Of a stretch of DNA of 63,675 nt, positions 44,366-52,159 are shown piece by piece. The translations under genes and the position numbers were made by a program. How positions within the stretch are numbered: position 1 is the stretch's first letter; each line of letters starts with the position of its first letter. The notes under the pieces were generated by a model, which saw only the letters and a list, made by a program, of their open reading frames with translations, had not been told where the DNA came from and did not search any database. Origin of the DNA: an uncultured Gemmatimonadales bacterium (GTDB lineage Bacteria; Gemmatimonadota; Gemmatimonadetes; Longimicrobiales; Gaopeijiaceae). Where the stretch lies: the NCBI GenBank assembly GCA_937919655.1, contig CALFPJ010000108.1, forward strand, positions 1-63,675, in the 5' to 3' direction.

Positions 44366-45325
44366 TCACCCGATGTCGGGCACCACCATCGTTCCTTGGC
44401 TGACGAACACCGCGCTACCACCGACGCGTACCGCTGTGGTGGCTCCGCCTGCCCGATCCGCCTCCACATAGAGGAGAGAAGGCCTGCCCATTTCGATGCC
44501 CTGTTCAACGGTCCACGCCAAGCTGCCTTCAGGGCGTCCGTCGGCCGCCGCAAGGTATCCGCCCAAGGCGGCCGCTGCGGAGCCCGTGGCTGGGTCTTCT
44601 GGTACACCAGAGCCGGGTGCGTACATGCGGACGTGGACGTCTACCGCATCGCCTTCACCGTCCATGCAGAGCACATAGACGTGATCCGCCCAGCCTGTCG
44701 CCACACCCATGTTCCGCCATAAGGTCATGTCGAGGGCCGAGCGGCGGACCGCATCGACGCTCTTCACGGGGATGCAGTAGTAGGGCAGGCCGCACGAGAC
44801 CATTTCTGGTGAAAGTCCTTTGGGGCCGCCCCGGCCGCACGACGGCTCACCGTCGCAAACGTCTTCGACCGAAAGGCCGACCATCGCTGCCAGGTCGGCG
44901 GCTGAGTGAGGGGCAGGGCGGTGTTCCGGGAGGAGTGCGGTCGTGAACCTCGCAAAAACGGGCACACCGTTTTCGTGCCGCACTACCACGGGGACCGGCC
45001 CCACATTCTCGTCGAGGACGACCGTGACTTCGCCGTCCGCCGACAACGCACCCGCGTGACCGTGAGCAGCGAGAAAGATTGCCGAGCCCACCGTGGGGTG
45101 ACCCGCAAACGGCACCTCGCGGCCCGGCGTGAAGATCCGTACGCGGGCTGTGCCTTCGACGGATTCAGGCGGGCCCAGGAACACCGTCTCAGAGAGGTGC
45201 ATTTCGAGTGCGATGCGCTGCATGAGGTCGGTGGGTAGGTGCGTCGCGTCCGTGAACACGCCGAGCGGATTGCCGCCGAAGGTCCGGTCCGTGAAGACGT
45301 CTAGCGTGTGGAAAGGGAGTTCCAT
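44366..45325 (-). CDS. PhzF-family epimerase/isomerase
   Basis: A 319-residue protein of the PhzF/diaminopimelate-epimerase fold. Hallmarks are LDVFTDRTFGGNPLGVF at the start, EMHLSETVFL with the catalytic Glu, PFAGHPTVGSA and, near the end, EDPATGSAAAALGGYL. Members isomerise small metabolites; no phenazine genes are near, so the substrate is unknown. It is divergent from the phosphodiesterase gene and unlinked to other operons. Confidence 0.9.
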   Translation of the reverse strand: MELPFHTLDVFTDRTFGGNPLGVFTDATHLPTDLMQRIALEMHLSETVFLGPPESVEGTARVRIFTPGREVPFAGHPTVGSAIFLAAHGHAGALSADGEVTVVLDENVGPVPVVVRHENGVPVFARFTTALLPEHRPAPHSAADLAAMVGLSVEDVCDGEPSCGRGGPKGLSPEMVSCGLPYYCIPVKSVDAVRRSALDMTLWRNMGVATGWADHVYVLCMDGEGDAVDVHVRMYAPGSGVPEDPATGSAAAALGGYLAAADGRPEGSLAWTVEQGIEMGRPSLLYVEADRAGGATTAVRVGGSAVFVSQGTMVVPDIG

Positions 45326-45454
45326 GGTCTTCCATCGATAAAGAATGGGTCGGGCGGGTCCGACGGGCTCTCGCCGCGCGGCTTGCGGTCATTACCTTGG
45401 CAGCGGGGTCGTGTCGCCGCAACGCATCATCTGAGAACTCAGACAGGGAGGGGT

Positions 45455-45988
45455 ATGTATACGATTGGGGTCATATCCGATACACACGGGCTGCTTCGCC
45501 CCCAAGCGCTCGAGGCGTTGCAGGGGAGTGACCTGATCCTGCACGCCGGGGACGTTGGCGATCCTAACATTTTGCTCGCCCTAGGCGAGATCGCCCCCAC
45601 CTTCGCCGTTTATGGGAATACCGATCACGGTGCGCTGCGGGCTGAATTGCCCCATTCGCAGGTGATTGATCTCGTGGCCTCTGACCCTGCCCACGCCGAC
45701 CGTCCGGTGGATGGGTCCCTGCATGTGCTCGCCTACGTCCTGCACATCCGGGAGGAACTGGACTTGGAGCCTGGCGCGGCCGGGATGCGGATGATGGTGT
45801 TTGGCCACACGCACGAGCCGCTGATCGAGGAGCGTGACGGTGTTCTGTGGATGAATCCGGGGAGCGCAGGGCCGAGGCGGTTTAGCTTGCCCGTGACGGT
45901 CGGGCGGGTGACGGTGGATGGGGTGGTCGGAGGAGCCGGAGTGGCGCCAATACTCGCCGCCGATATCGTGGACCTTGGGATTTCCTAG
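45455..45988 (+). CDS. YfcE/MJ0936-type metallophosphodiesterase
   Basis: A 177-residue calcineurin-like phosphoesterase. The ATG at 45455 has a strong AGGGAGGG site; longer frames are rejected. Metal motifs in order: GVISDTHG, HAGDVG, YGNTDHG and FGHTHEP, ending with MNPGSAGPRR, a signature of the YfcE group. It hydrolyses phosphodiesters or small phosphate esters. It is monocistronic. Confidence 0.88.
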   Translation: MYTIGVISDTHGLLRPQALEALQGSDLILHAGDVGDPNILLALGEIAPTFAVYGNTDHGALRAELPHSQVIDLVASDPAHADRPVDGSLHVLAYVLHIREELDLEPGAAGMRMMVFGHTHEPLIEERDGVLWMNPGSAGPRRFSLPVTVGRVTVDGVVGGAGVAPILAADIVDLGIS

Positions 45989-46079
45989 TCACCAGGACGC
46001 AGGAGTCCCAAAGAGCCATCGACTCGCCCTATGTGTGACCGCAGCCTTGGGTATGGCCAGACACACCCAAGGTGCGCGG

Positions 46080-46370
46080 ATGATCGAAGGGCTGCGCCGG
46101 ATCCTGCGCACGAGGGGGTATAGCCCCAGAACTGAGGAGTCGTACCTACACTGGACCGCCGACTTCTGGCGCTTCCACAAGGACCCGCACTGGCGGGACG
46201 TGACGGGCAAACATGGTGAACTCTACCTCGATCACCTGGCGAACGACCGACGACTGGCGCCCAAGACCCGCAACCTGGCGGGGACCTCCCTAGTGTGGTG
46301 CCTCAGAAGTGTCTCGGCCATTCGAGCACCGACGCATCCGGCCCAGCGTCGTTGCTCCTCCTCACAATAG
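46080..46370 (+). pseudogene. Truncated tyrosine integrase (integron/Xer-like N-terminal domain)
   Basis: The residues after the ATG at 46080 (IEGLRRILRTRGYSPRTEES followed by YLHW) match the SAM-like N-terminal domain of integron-type and Xer-type integrases, then HLANDRRLAPKTRNLA. After about 70 residues the similarity ends and the frame closes at 46370. The catalytic domain with the Arg-His-Arg-Tyr set is missing from the window. It is a broken gene at the left edge of a region with attC-like hairpins. Confidence 0.65.
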
Positions 46371-46441
46371 CGCTGCTATTCCTCGTCGTCGCGCCTACCT
46401 GGATCCGGCGCCTCGGCACTCTCGGTGGCTCGCTTCGCTCG

Positions 46442-46499
46442 CTGTCACCTACTAAGGTGCGGCAGCAGAATTCCAAAGTCGTTATGTAGCGGGTGACAG
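46442..46499. repeat. Hairpin of attC-like size
   Basis: CTGTCACC (46442-46449) pairs with GGTGACAG (46492-46499), and the next bases pair imperfectly (TACTAA with TTATGTAG). The right arm contains GTTATGTAGCGGG (46481-46493), which reappears inverted at 47124-47136 on the other side of the DUF6933-type gene. It could be an attC-like site or a terminator of that leftward gene. Confidence 0.4.
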
Positions 46500-46512
46500 G
46501 AGGGTCTAAGCT

Positions 46513-47043
46513 TCAGGCCAAGAGCGATCTCGTGAGCATGTCGTGGCTGGGTGGACTCATGCCGAATGCGCGGCACACCTCTTCGCTCGGGAAAGCATAC
46601 TCGAGCGCTCCCATCGGCGTCCCCGCCAAGTACATCTGGACGTCCACGAGGTCCACGGAGCCCGGCTCGTCCGCGAAGAAGTGCTTCGCGAGAAAGGTCA
46701 GGTCGTTCATCGAGCCGAGCACGCTCCGACTGGCGGTCTTTCCGATTGGCATCCGCTCCATACCGCGCACCTCTTCCGCTGCGAGCTCTGGTGGAACGCG
46801 GAGCCGAAAGAGCATCTCGTGAACCGCCTCACGGATCCGCTCTCTGAGGCGAGGGGCGTCTCGCATCGGGACGATAACCGTGAGGTGCGTCCTTTCGCTG
46901 TTTGCGATGACAAAGCGCTTCGCCCCAACGTTGAAGACGTTGGCGTACCAATCTCCGAGTCGATTGGTGGCTGGGGGTAGCTCCGACTCTGGCTGCACTC
47001 GAAGCTTCTTGAGTAGCCGCTGGGTGCACCGCAGACCTGCCAT
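46513..47043 (-). CDS. DUF6933-like protein
   Basis: A 176-residue cytoplasmic protein. It begins MAGLRCTQRLLKKLRV and contains LGDWYANVFNVGAKRFVIA, then a helical stretch and GSMNDLTFLAKHFF, which resemble the DUF6933 family. Function is unknown. It is a lone gene bounded by 13-bp inverted repeats (46481-46493 and 47124-47136) in a mobile-looking zone, so it may be a cassette cargo gene. Confidence 0.65.
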   Translation of the reverse strand: MAGLRCTQRLLKKLRVQPESELPPATNRLGDWYANVFNVGAKRFVIANSERTHLTVIVPMRDAPRLRERIREAVHEMLFRLRVPPELAAEEVRGMERMPIGKTASRSVLGSMNDLTFLAKHFFADEPGSVDLVDVQMYLAGTPMGALEYAFPSEEVCRAFGMSPPSHDMLTRSLLA

Positions 47044-47123
47044 GGTGGACCATCCCGATTCGTGGAAACTGTCGCCGAGGCTCGGCGGGCCTCGGCCAAA
47101 GATACCGAACGAAACGACAACCG

Positions 47124-47136
47124 CCCGCTACATAAC
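47124..47136. repeat. 13-bp inverted repeat partner
   Basis: CCCGCTACATAAC is the exact reverse complement of 46481-46493. The two copies bracket the DUF6933-like gene over about 650 bases. Downstream the copy continues AAGATGC, giving ATAACAAG, which resembles the left end of attC sites. The next 230 bases to 47367 hold a small hairpin (47195-47201 with 47216-47222) and no gene. Confidence 0.55.
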
Positions 47137-47367
47137 AAGATGCTATTGGGGCGCTGTCAAGGGATTTGGGTGATGCAGGTACGCAGAACTAGGACGGACC
47201 CACGTAACCGAAGGCGGGTCCGGGGAGAGGTGGAATAGAAGGTGATCGAGGTGTGCTCCTCAGGCTCGCATTAGTCGATACGGGTTGATCCCAGGGTGCT
47301 CAGCCGGGTGTAAGAGGAGCGGTGGCCCAACTTGTTCAGGCGGGTTCTACCCATAGCAGTGACGGGC

Positions 47368-47517
47368 TCACCTGATCGCGCTGCGGTCGCGCCCCAACGC
47401 TTGAGCGATCTCAGCCTGCGTGTGGCCTTGTTTGCGAAGCGCAGACAGTGCATGTCTCTCACCAGAGGTGAGCTGGTGGTACCGGGTCGTGGGCTTCCTC
47501 GTTTTCGTCGAGAAGAA
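47368..47517 (-). mobile_element. IS30-family transposase N-terminal remnant
   Basis: Read leftward, the frame encodes KPTTRYHQLTSGERHALSAL and continues RKQGHTQAEIAQALGRDRSA. This is the N-terminal helix-turn-helix of IS30-type transposases. No start codon is present in frame, and it ends at a stop (47368-47370) right after the domain, so only about 50 codons survive of some 330. It lies between the DUF6933-like gene and an attC-like hairpin. Confidence 0.65.
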
Positions 47518-47604
47518 AGATCGTGCTCGGTGCCCCAGCTCGCCTCTATTTCATTCTGGGACCGGCCTGCTCGTTTTGTTGCACTTACTTTATGAATCCA
47601 AGGT

Positions 47605-47684
47605 GCTTAACAAGCGATTGCCACTGACACGGGTGGCCTGAGTGGTAGCGGGCCACTCGCCTACAGCTCGCGCCCCTTGTTCGC
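47605..47684 (+). repeat. attC-like imperfect hairpin
   Basis: The left end GCTTAACAAG fits the RYYYAAC integron simple site, and the right end CTTGTTCGC pairs with it apart from extrahelical bases. The centre contains GTGGCC (47633-47638) and GGCCAC (47651-47656). Total length is 80 bases, within the usual attC range. The right simple site (GTTCGCA) is off consensus, so it may be decayed. Confidence 0.4.
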
Positions 47685-47741
47685 AGGCTGGCCGTGCAGC
47701 AGAAATGCAGAACGCTAGCGAGAGCTGCCGCTTTGGCCCCG

Positions 47742-48047
47742 TCAAGCGACTTGGGCTGGCCGGATGTCCGCAAGATCTGCTGACTGCTCAGACTGAAGCG
47801 CGTTCCATAGGTCGAGCGTCTGCTGAAGGTTGAGCCAGAATTCTGGCTCCGTACCCGTGTACTTGGCGAATCGCAGCGCCGTGTCCGGAGTTACCGCACG
47901 CTTACCCTTTATGATCTCATTCATCCTGGGATAGGAGATCTTCAGGTCGGCGGCCGCGTGTTTTTGAGTGAGGGCGAGAGGAACAAGGAAGTCCTCAAGG
48001 AAGACCTCTCCTGGATGGACGGGACGACGGTTTTGTGGCATGCGCAT
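47742..48047 (-). CDS. higA: HigA-type antitoxin
   Basis: A 101-residue helix-turn-helix protein of the HigA/VapI antitoxin family: RRPVHPGEVFLEDFLVPLALTQ, then the HTH region AAADLKISYPRMNEIIKGKR, and the characteristic FAKYTGTEPEFWLNLQQTLDL. The first ATG has an AGAGGAAAG site. It follows higB by about 25 bases; in this type the toxin gene comes first. It would neutralise the toxin and repress the operon. Confidence 0.9.
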   Translation of the reverse strand: MRMPQNRRPVHPGEVFLEDFLVPLALTQKHAAADLKISYPRMNEIIKGKRAVTPDTALRFAKYTGTEPEFWLNLQQTLDLWNALQSEQSADLADIRPAQVA

Positions 48048-48072
48048 GGGTCTTTCCTCTAGCTAGATCACC

Positions 48073-48363
48073 TCAATGGTAATCGACGATCTCCACATCA
48101 TCCGGTCCGGCCTCGGTCCATCTGAAGCAGACTCGGTATTGATCATTGACGCGAATCGAATGCTGCCCGGCCCGGTCTCCTCTCAGTTTCTCCAGCCTCA
48201 GCCCTGGGAGTGACAACGACTGCAGCGACAAAGCGGCCTCGATTTGATCCAGGGTTCTGCCCGCCCTGGCATGGAGGCTCGTGGGCAGAATTTTCCGAGC
48301 AGCCTTCGAGTCGTCACCGTCAAAAATGTCCTCAGTTCCGCGGTTCTTGAACGAAACGATCAA
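48073..48363 (-). CDS. higB: HigB-type (RelE-superfamily) toxin
   Basis: A 96-residue ribosome-dependent mRNA interferase candidate. Typical segments are MIVSFKNRGTEDIFDGDDSK, LPGLRLEKLRGDRAGQHSIRVN and QYRVCFRWTEAGPDDVEIVDYH. It is the first gene of a leftward higBA pair, lying between two attC-like sequences. Toxin-antitoxin pairs often ride in integron cassettes and stabilise them. Confidence 0.9.
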   Translation of the reverse strand: MIVSFKNRGTEDIFDGDDSKAARKILPTSLHARAGRTLDQIEAALSLQSLSLPGLRLEKLRGDRAGQHSIRVNDQYRVCFRWTEAGPDDVEIVDYH

Positions 48364-48421
48364 AGAAAACCTCGAGCCGGGAATATTAATGGTTCACGGG
48401 AAGCATAATACGACCCTCGCT

Positions 48422-48443
48422 TCCTAACAAGCGTTTGCTGCAG
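48422..48443 (+). repeat. Possible attC half-site
   Basis: TCCTAACAAGCGTTTGCTGC resembles the left end of an attC site and matches the motif at 47607 (TTAACAAGCG). I could not find a clear right arm in the next 60 bases, so only half may remain. It follows the toxin gene region and precedes the RIO kinase gene end. Confidence 0.25.
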
Positions 48444-48496
48444 TCGCGGAAGGTGGACGATGCGGTGCAGATCGAGACGAACGTAGCCGAGGCGTA

Positions 48497-49354
48497 TTAA
48501 CCCTCCCTGGCTTCCTCGCGCAGGCTCTCGAGTCGTTCCAGTTCCTCGATTTCCACCGCCTCGAGTTCATCCAGAAGCGAATCTACGTCCGCGAGATGGG
48601 TGTCTTCCTGATACACACCGCTGAGATCGGACTCCGGGTGCAACTCCCCAGCCTCGAAAAGCGACCAGATTTCGCCGTCATAGCGCGTTGTCAGCAGTTC
48701 CGGCGCATACAGACCATAGTACGCCGTAATTTTCTTGACATCGCGGGCGAAGAAACGCGCGGCATTGTTGTTCGCCGCGGCGGTGATGACCTGTGGCAAG
48801 TCGATGATCACCGGGCCGTGCTCGTCCACCAGCACATTAAATTCGGATAGGTCGCCGTGCACGAGCCCGGCGCAAAGCATGCGCGTCACGTAGCGCATCA
48901 TCACAGCATGGTCTTCACGAGCCTGCTCAGGGGACAGCGAGACATCGCTCAGCCGTGGAGCCACGTGGCCTTCGCCGTCGAGGATCAATTCCATCAACAG
49001 CACGCCATCGAAACAGCCGTATGGCTGGGGTACGCGCACGTCTGCGTTGATGAGTTTATAAAGCGCGTTGAGCTCGGTGCTCTGCCACACATCCTCCTGC
49101 TGGTCACGGCCGAAGCGGGATCCCTTTTCCATCGCCCGCGCACGGCGGCTGTTACGCACCTTGCGTCCTTCCTGGTATTGCGCGGCCTTTTTGAAGGCCC
49201 GCTTGCCAGCTTCCTTATACACCTTCGCACAGCGGATCTCAGAGCCACAACGCACCGCGAAGACATCGGCCTCCTTGCCGCTCATCAGCGGCCGGATGAC
49301 TTCATCCACCAGTCCGTCGTCGACCAGTGGCTGGATGCGTCTTGGAATTCTCAT
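48497..49354 (-). CDS. RIO-family serine protein kinase
   Basis: A 285-residue atypical kinase of the RIO1 type. The ATG at 49354 (MRIPRRIQPLVDDGL) is preferred over a longer frame. Motifs: SGKEADVFAVRCG (nucleotide loop), CAKVYKE (lysine), VHGDLSEFNVLVDEHGP with catalytic Asp and Asn, and VIIDLPQVI with the metal Asp. The usual DFPQ is replaced by DLPQ. The C-terminal tail is strongly acidic. Bacterial RIO kinases are scattered and of poorly known role. A mobile origin is possible from its position. Confidence 0.88.
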   Translation of the reverse strand: MRIPRRIQPLVDDGLVDEVIRPLMSGKEADVFAVRCGSEIRCAKVYKEAGKRAFKKAAQYQEGRKVRNSRRARAMEKGSRFGRDQQEDVWQSTELNALYKLINADVRVPQPYGCFDGVLLMELILDGEGHVAPRLSDVSLSPEQAREDHAVMMRYVTRMLCAGLVHGDLSEFNVLVDEHGPVIIDLPQVITAAANNNAARFFARDVKKITAYYGLYAPELLTTRYDGEIWSLFEAGELHPESDLSGVYQEDTHLADVDSLLDELEAVEIEELERLESLREEAREG

Positions 49355-49506
49355 TGCGGCCTTATACCTACGATGGTGTCGGGAACGGATAGGAATCCAG
49401 CCGCCCTCTTGGTCCAAGAGCCAAGCTATTGCGTGCGGCGATGGAGGGTCCCGTAGGAGGGAAGGTCACACCGGCGGCGCATCCTCGACAGCTTCTCCCC
49501 AGGGGT

Positions 49507-50478
49507 ATGTCCTCTCTGGGCGTCGAAGGCCGCGGCTGGATCCCTCAGCAGAATCTCGATCCGTGGGAACGCGTAAGAGGGAGCGTCGTGATTCAAATCT
49601 CGACGTGGGTGCCTTGGCTCCTCGTCTTTGTGGAAGGCGTGGTGATCGCAGAGCAGACGGGTCGCAGTCCTATAGGCGGATCGGGCTGCCGCACCCTATT
49701 CTGCACTACAACTTGTCGATTCTTCGACATACAAGGCGGCACCTGGATCAGGTTCGACTTTGGGGGGGGAGTGTCCAGTAGATCATCCATCCAAGAGCTC
49801 GTGGGGCAAGCGATGAGCGCGGAGGCAGGTGCGGGGCCTTTCCGTACGTCCGATGGGCTCACCGCCACGGTCGAAGTGCTGGGTGACGACGCAGCGAGGC
49901 TCGTCGAAGTCCGAGACCAGACGCAAGTGGTGTTCTCATCCTGCTTCGTTCAGAGTGGTGCACCCCGTCCACGATTCTACCCCGACGACGTCCCCTTCCT
50001 GGCGGTAGCCGCATCGTCGGTCGTCTGGGCCCCTGGGTCCGGCACGCTGGCCGTGTGGCCGATCCCGGATCCAGAGGTCTCGATCACCTCAGTCGAAGAA
50101 CGGCTCGCGGCCTTCGCCGATGAACCGGACTTCGCTGACCTGTTGGAATCAGCCGAGGCACTTGCCGATGGATCGAGGGAGCAACGCGTGGCCCTGCTTG
50201 AGCAGTTCAACGCCACCGTATCCCCCGATCTTCGGGAACGGGCTGCCGTCCTCAATGAGTTCTTTTTGAGCGGAGGTTCTGATGCAGCGGAGGATTTGGT
50301 CGCAGCGATCATCTCGTTCCATCGTGACGGGGGATGGGAGACTCACGACGGGACCCCGACACGACTCGGTGCACCCCGTGCGACGTTCAGCCTAGGAACT
50401 CGTAGCCGGACCCTGACGGCGGTATCCGTTCTGGGGTCGACGAACGTGATGCTTCGAGATGACCGCGGTGCCTCCTGA
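49507..50478 (+). CDS. Hypothetical protein
   Basis: A 323-residue protein of unknown family. The ATG at 49507 follows AGGGG; other starts are possible. Near the N-terminus a hydrophobic stretch (STWVPWLLVFVEGVVIA) and a cysteine-rich stretch (GCRTLFCTTTCRFFD) stand out. The C-terminal two thirds are soluble and mixed alpha/beta (VEERLAAFADEPDFADLLES, REQRVALLEQFNATVSP). It ends in TCCTGACAAGCG, a sequence like the attC left end. Confidence 0.5.
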   Translation: MSSLGVEGRGWIPQQNLDPWERVRGSVVIQISTWVPWLLVFVEGVVIAEQTGRSPIGGSGCRTLFCTTTCRFFDIQGGTWIRFDFGGGVSSRSSIQELVGQAMSAEAGAGPFRTSDGLTATVEVLGDDAARLVEVRDQTQVVFSSCFVQSGAPRPRFYPDDVPFLAVAASSVVWAPGSGTLAVWPIPDPEVSITSVEERLAAFADEPDFADLLESAEALADGSREQRVALLEQFNATVSPDLRERAAVLNEFFLSGGSDAAEDLVAAIISFHRDGGWETHDGTPTRLGAPRATFSLGTRSRTLTAVSVLGSTNVMLRDDRGAS

Positions 50479-50605
50479 CAAGCGATTGCTGCTGGCGCCG
50501 AAGGCGATAAGGGCTCGCGCCTGCGTCGCTCTGGATGCATTTTGGCCGCGCCGTCGAATCGCGAGATGTGAGGCGTCTGGAGCGGCCATACTGGAAGCCA
50601 TACTA

Positions 50606-51469
50606 TTGGAAAATGAACTGACCAGGGTGCTTTTTGGGGCCGCGCTCGGCCTCTGTCTCTTATGCGTGCCGGTTCAGGGCTCATCTCAGGACATTGAGAT
50701 TTTCGCGATCCGCTACGGGAGCATCGCCGACTTTCCGCTTCGGGGGCTTCTCCCCGATGCGCCCGAGGGCGAGGTGATTGATGTCACTCTAACAGTGTGG
50801 TTGGTACGCAGCGGCGACCGAGTGATTCTCATCGATACCGGGTTTTTCCGACCGCAGTGGTTCGGTCGTTTTGATATTCGCGACTTCGTCCGACCCGATG
50901 TAGCACTGTCGGGCATGGGTGTGAGCCCCGCTGACGTGACGGATGTCGTGATCACTCATGCCCATTGGGACCACATGGGAGGCCTCGAGTTATTCCCCGC
51001 AGCGACCGTCTGGATTCAGGAGGCCGAGTTCTCGTACTACACGGGCACCGCCTGGCAGTCCGCTGGCCGGAGCGGCGGCATCGACCCGGCAGATGTGGCT
51101 CATCTCGTCTCAAGGAACACGTCCGGGTCGCTTCGATTGATCCCGGGCGACGGGATCGAAATTCTCCCCGGCATTACGGTCTTCACGGGCGCCCGACACA
51201 CCTTCGCCTCTCAATACGTGCTCGTGGACGGGGCTGCCCCATTCGTCATAGCGTCGGATAATGCCTACCTGTACAAGAACATTATCGAGGGCCGTGCGGG
51301 GGCCACGTTCGAGCGCGACGACAGGCAGGCCAATCTTGAGGCCCTACGCAGGATGGTCGAATTGGCGGGTGATGCAGGGAGGGTAATTCCCGGCCATGAC
51401 GCTGAGGTCTTTCGGCGCTTCCCTCTCGTTGCGGATGGCATCGTCCGAATCTACCCAGAGCACCCATGA
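50606..51469 (+). CDS. Exported metallo-beta-lactamase-fold hydrolase
   Basis: A 287-residue secreted protein. The TTG at 50606 gives a signal (MENELTRVLFGAALGLCLLC); a frame back to 50459 has no signal. The metal motif is THAHWDHMGG (HxHxDH), with further ligands in ARHTF, SDNAY and PGHDAEVF. The pattern resembles quorum-quenching lactonases and related hydrolases (YDTG-like LIDTGFF). The substrate is unknown. The next lipoprotein gene starts 31 bases after its stop. Confidence 0.85.
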   Translation: MENELTRVLFGAALGLCLLCVPVQGSSQDIEIFAIRYGSIADFPLRGLLPDAPEGEVIDVTLTVWLVRSGDRVILIDTGFFRPQWFGRFDIRDFVRPDVALSGMGVSPADVTDVVITHAHWDHMGGLELFPAATVWIQEAEFSYYTGTAWQSAGRSGGIDPADVAHLVSRNTSGSLRLIPGDGIEILPGITVFTGARHTFASQYVLVDGAAPFVIASDNAYLYKNIIEGRAGATFERDDRQANLEALRRMVELAGDAGRVIPGHDAEVFRRFPLVADGIVRIYPEHP

Positions 51470-51500
51470 GGCGGTGTCTTAGTAACCGCATGAGGTGCAG

Positions 51501-51983
51501 ATGACTCGTCTCGGCATGATCGTCGGTGTCACGTGCCTGTCCATTTGCACGGCTGCATGCGGACCGTCGAACCTTTCTCGGCGCCAAGTTGAAGTTGTCG
51601 AGGCTGGCAAGGCTGTGATGCCCTTCGATCTCGACTCGACCACCCATGTCTTTGAGAAGCTCGATGACGGTGGCCTTCAGCGCGTAGTCGCCGACGCGGA
51701 GAGCCCCGAACAGGTTTCGCTCATCCGAACTCACCTGGTCGAAGAGGCCGAGCGCTTCTCTCGCGGCGACTTCCATGATCCGGCGATGATCCACGGTGAC
51801 GACATGGCGGGGATGCACGCCCTGGTGATGGGCCATGCCCAGATCAAGATCACCTACAGTGACATTGAGGATGGCGCAGAGATCAGATACTCGGCCGTCG
51901 ACCCAGCCCTAATCACAGCCATACACGAGTGGTTCGCCGCCCAGTTAATCGATCATGGCCAGCATGCGCGGCCGGTGCGCTGA
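51501..51983 (+). CDS. Small exported lipoprotein of unknown function
   Basis: A 160-residue lipoprotein: ATG at 51501 with GAGG five bases upstream, signal ending in lipobox CTAAC. The mature part contains FDLDSTTHVFEKLDDGGLQRVV, then LVEEAERFSRGDFHDPAMIHGDDMAG and IHEWFAAQLIDHGQH. Homologues are sometimes labelled aspartate carbamoyltransferase, which I think is wrong since no carbamoyltransferase motif is present. It follows the metallo-beta-lactamase-fold gene. Confidence 0.7.
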   Translation: MTRLGMIVGVTCLSICTAACGPSNLSRRQVEVVEAGKAVMPFDLDSTTHVFEKLDDGGLQRVVADAESPEQVSLIRTHLVEEAERFSRGDFHDPAMIHGDDMAGMHALVMGHAQIKITYSDIEDGAEIRYSAVDPALITAIHEWFAAQLIDHGQHARPVR

Positions 51984-52159
51984 GTCCATGTAGGTCGGTG
52001 ACCGCGGCCGAATACCTGGTGAGGGTCGGTGAGGATATCCGTTCAGATAGCGCGACGGGTGCAGATCGGTAGGACTCGGCAGGCGTGCGAGACGTGATGT
52101 AGTCCCGCTAGCTTGCAACCTCGGCCACCGCGCCACATCACTTTCGATCGAGTTGACCC

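Noticed and set aside
49585..49610. Possible tRNA T-loop (GATTCAAATC)
   Set aside because: No cloverleaf could be built around it, and it lies within a coding frame.
50475..50575. Third attC site after the hypothetical gene
   Set aside because: The left end (TGACAAGCGATTGC) is suggestive, but the only right arm I can find (AATCGC then TGTGAGG, 50557-50573) pairs poorly, so it is mentioned only in the integron finding.
51501..51983. Aspartate carbamoyltransferase
   Set aside because: Only a label sometimes given to such lipoproteins; the carbamoyl-phosphate binding motif STRT is absent and the protein is exported and too short.
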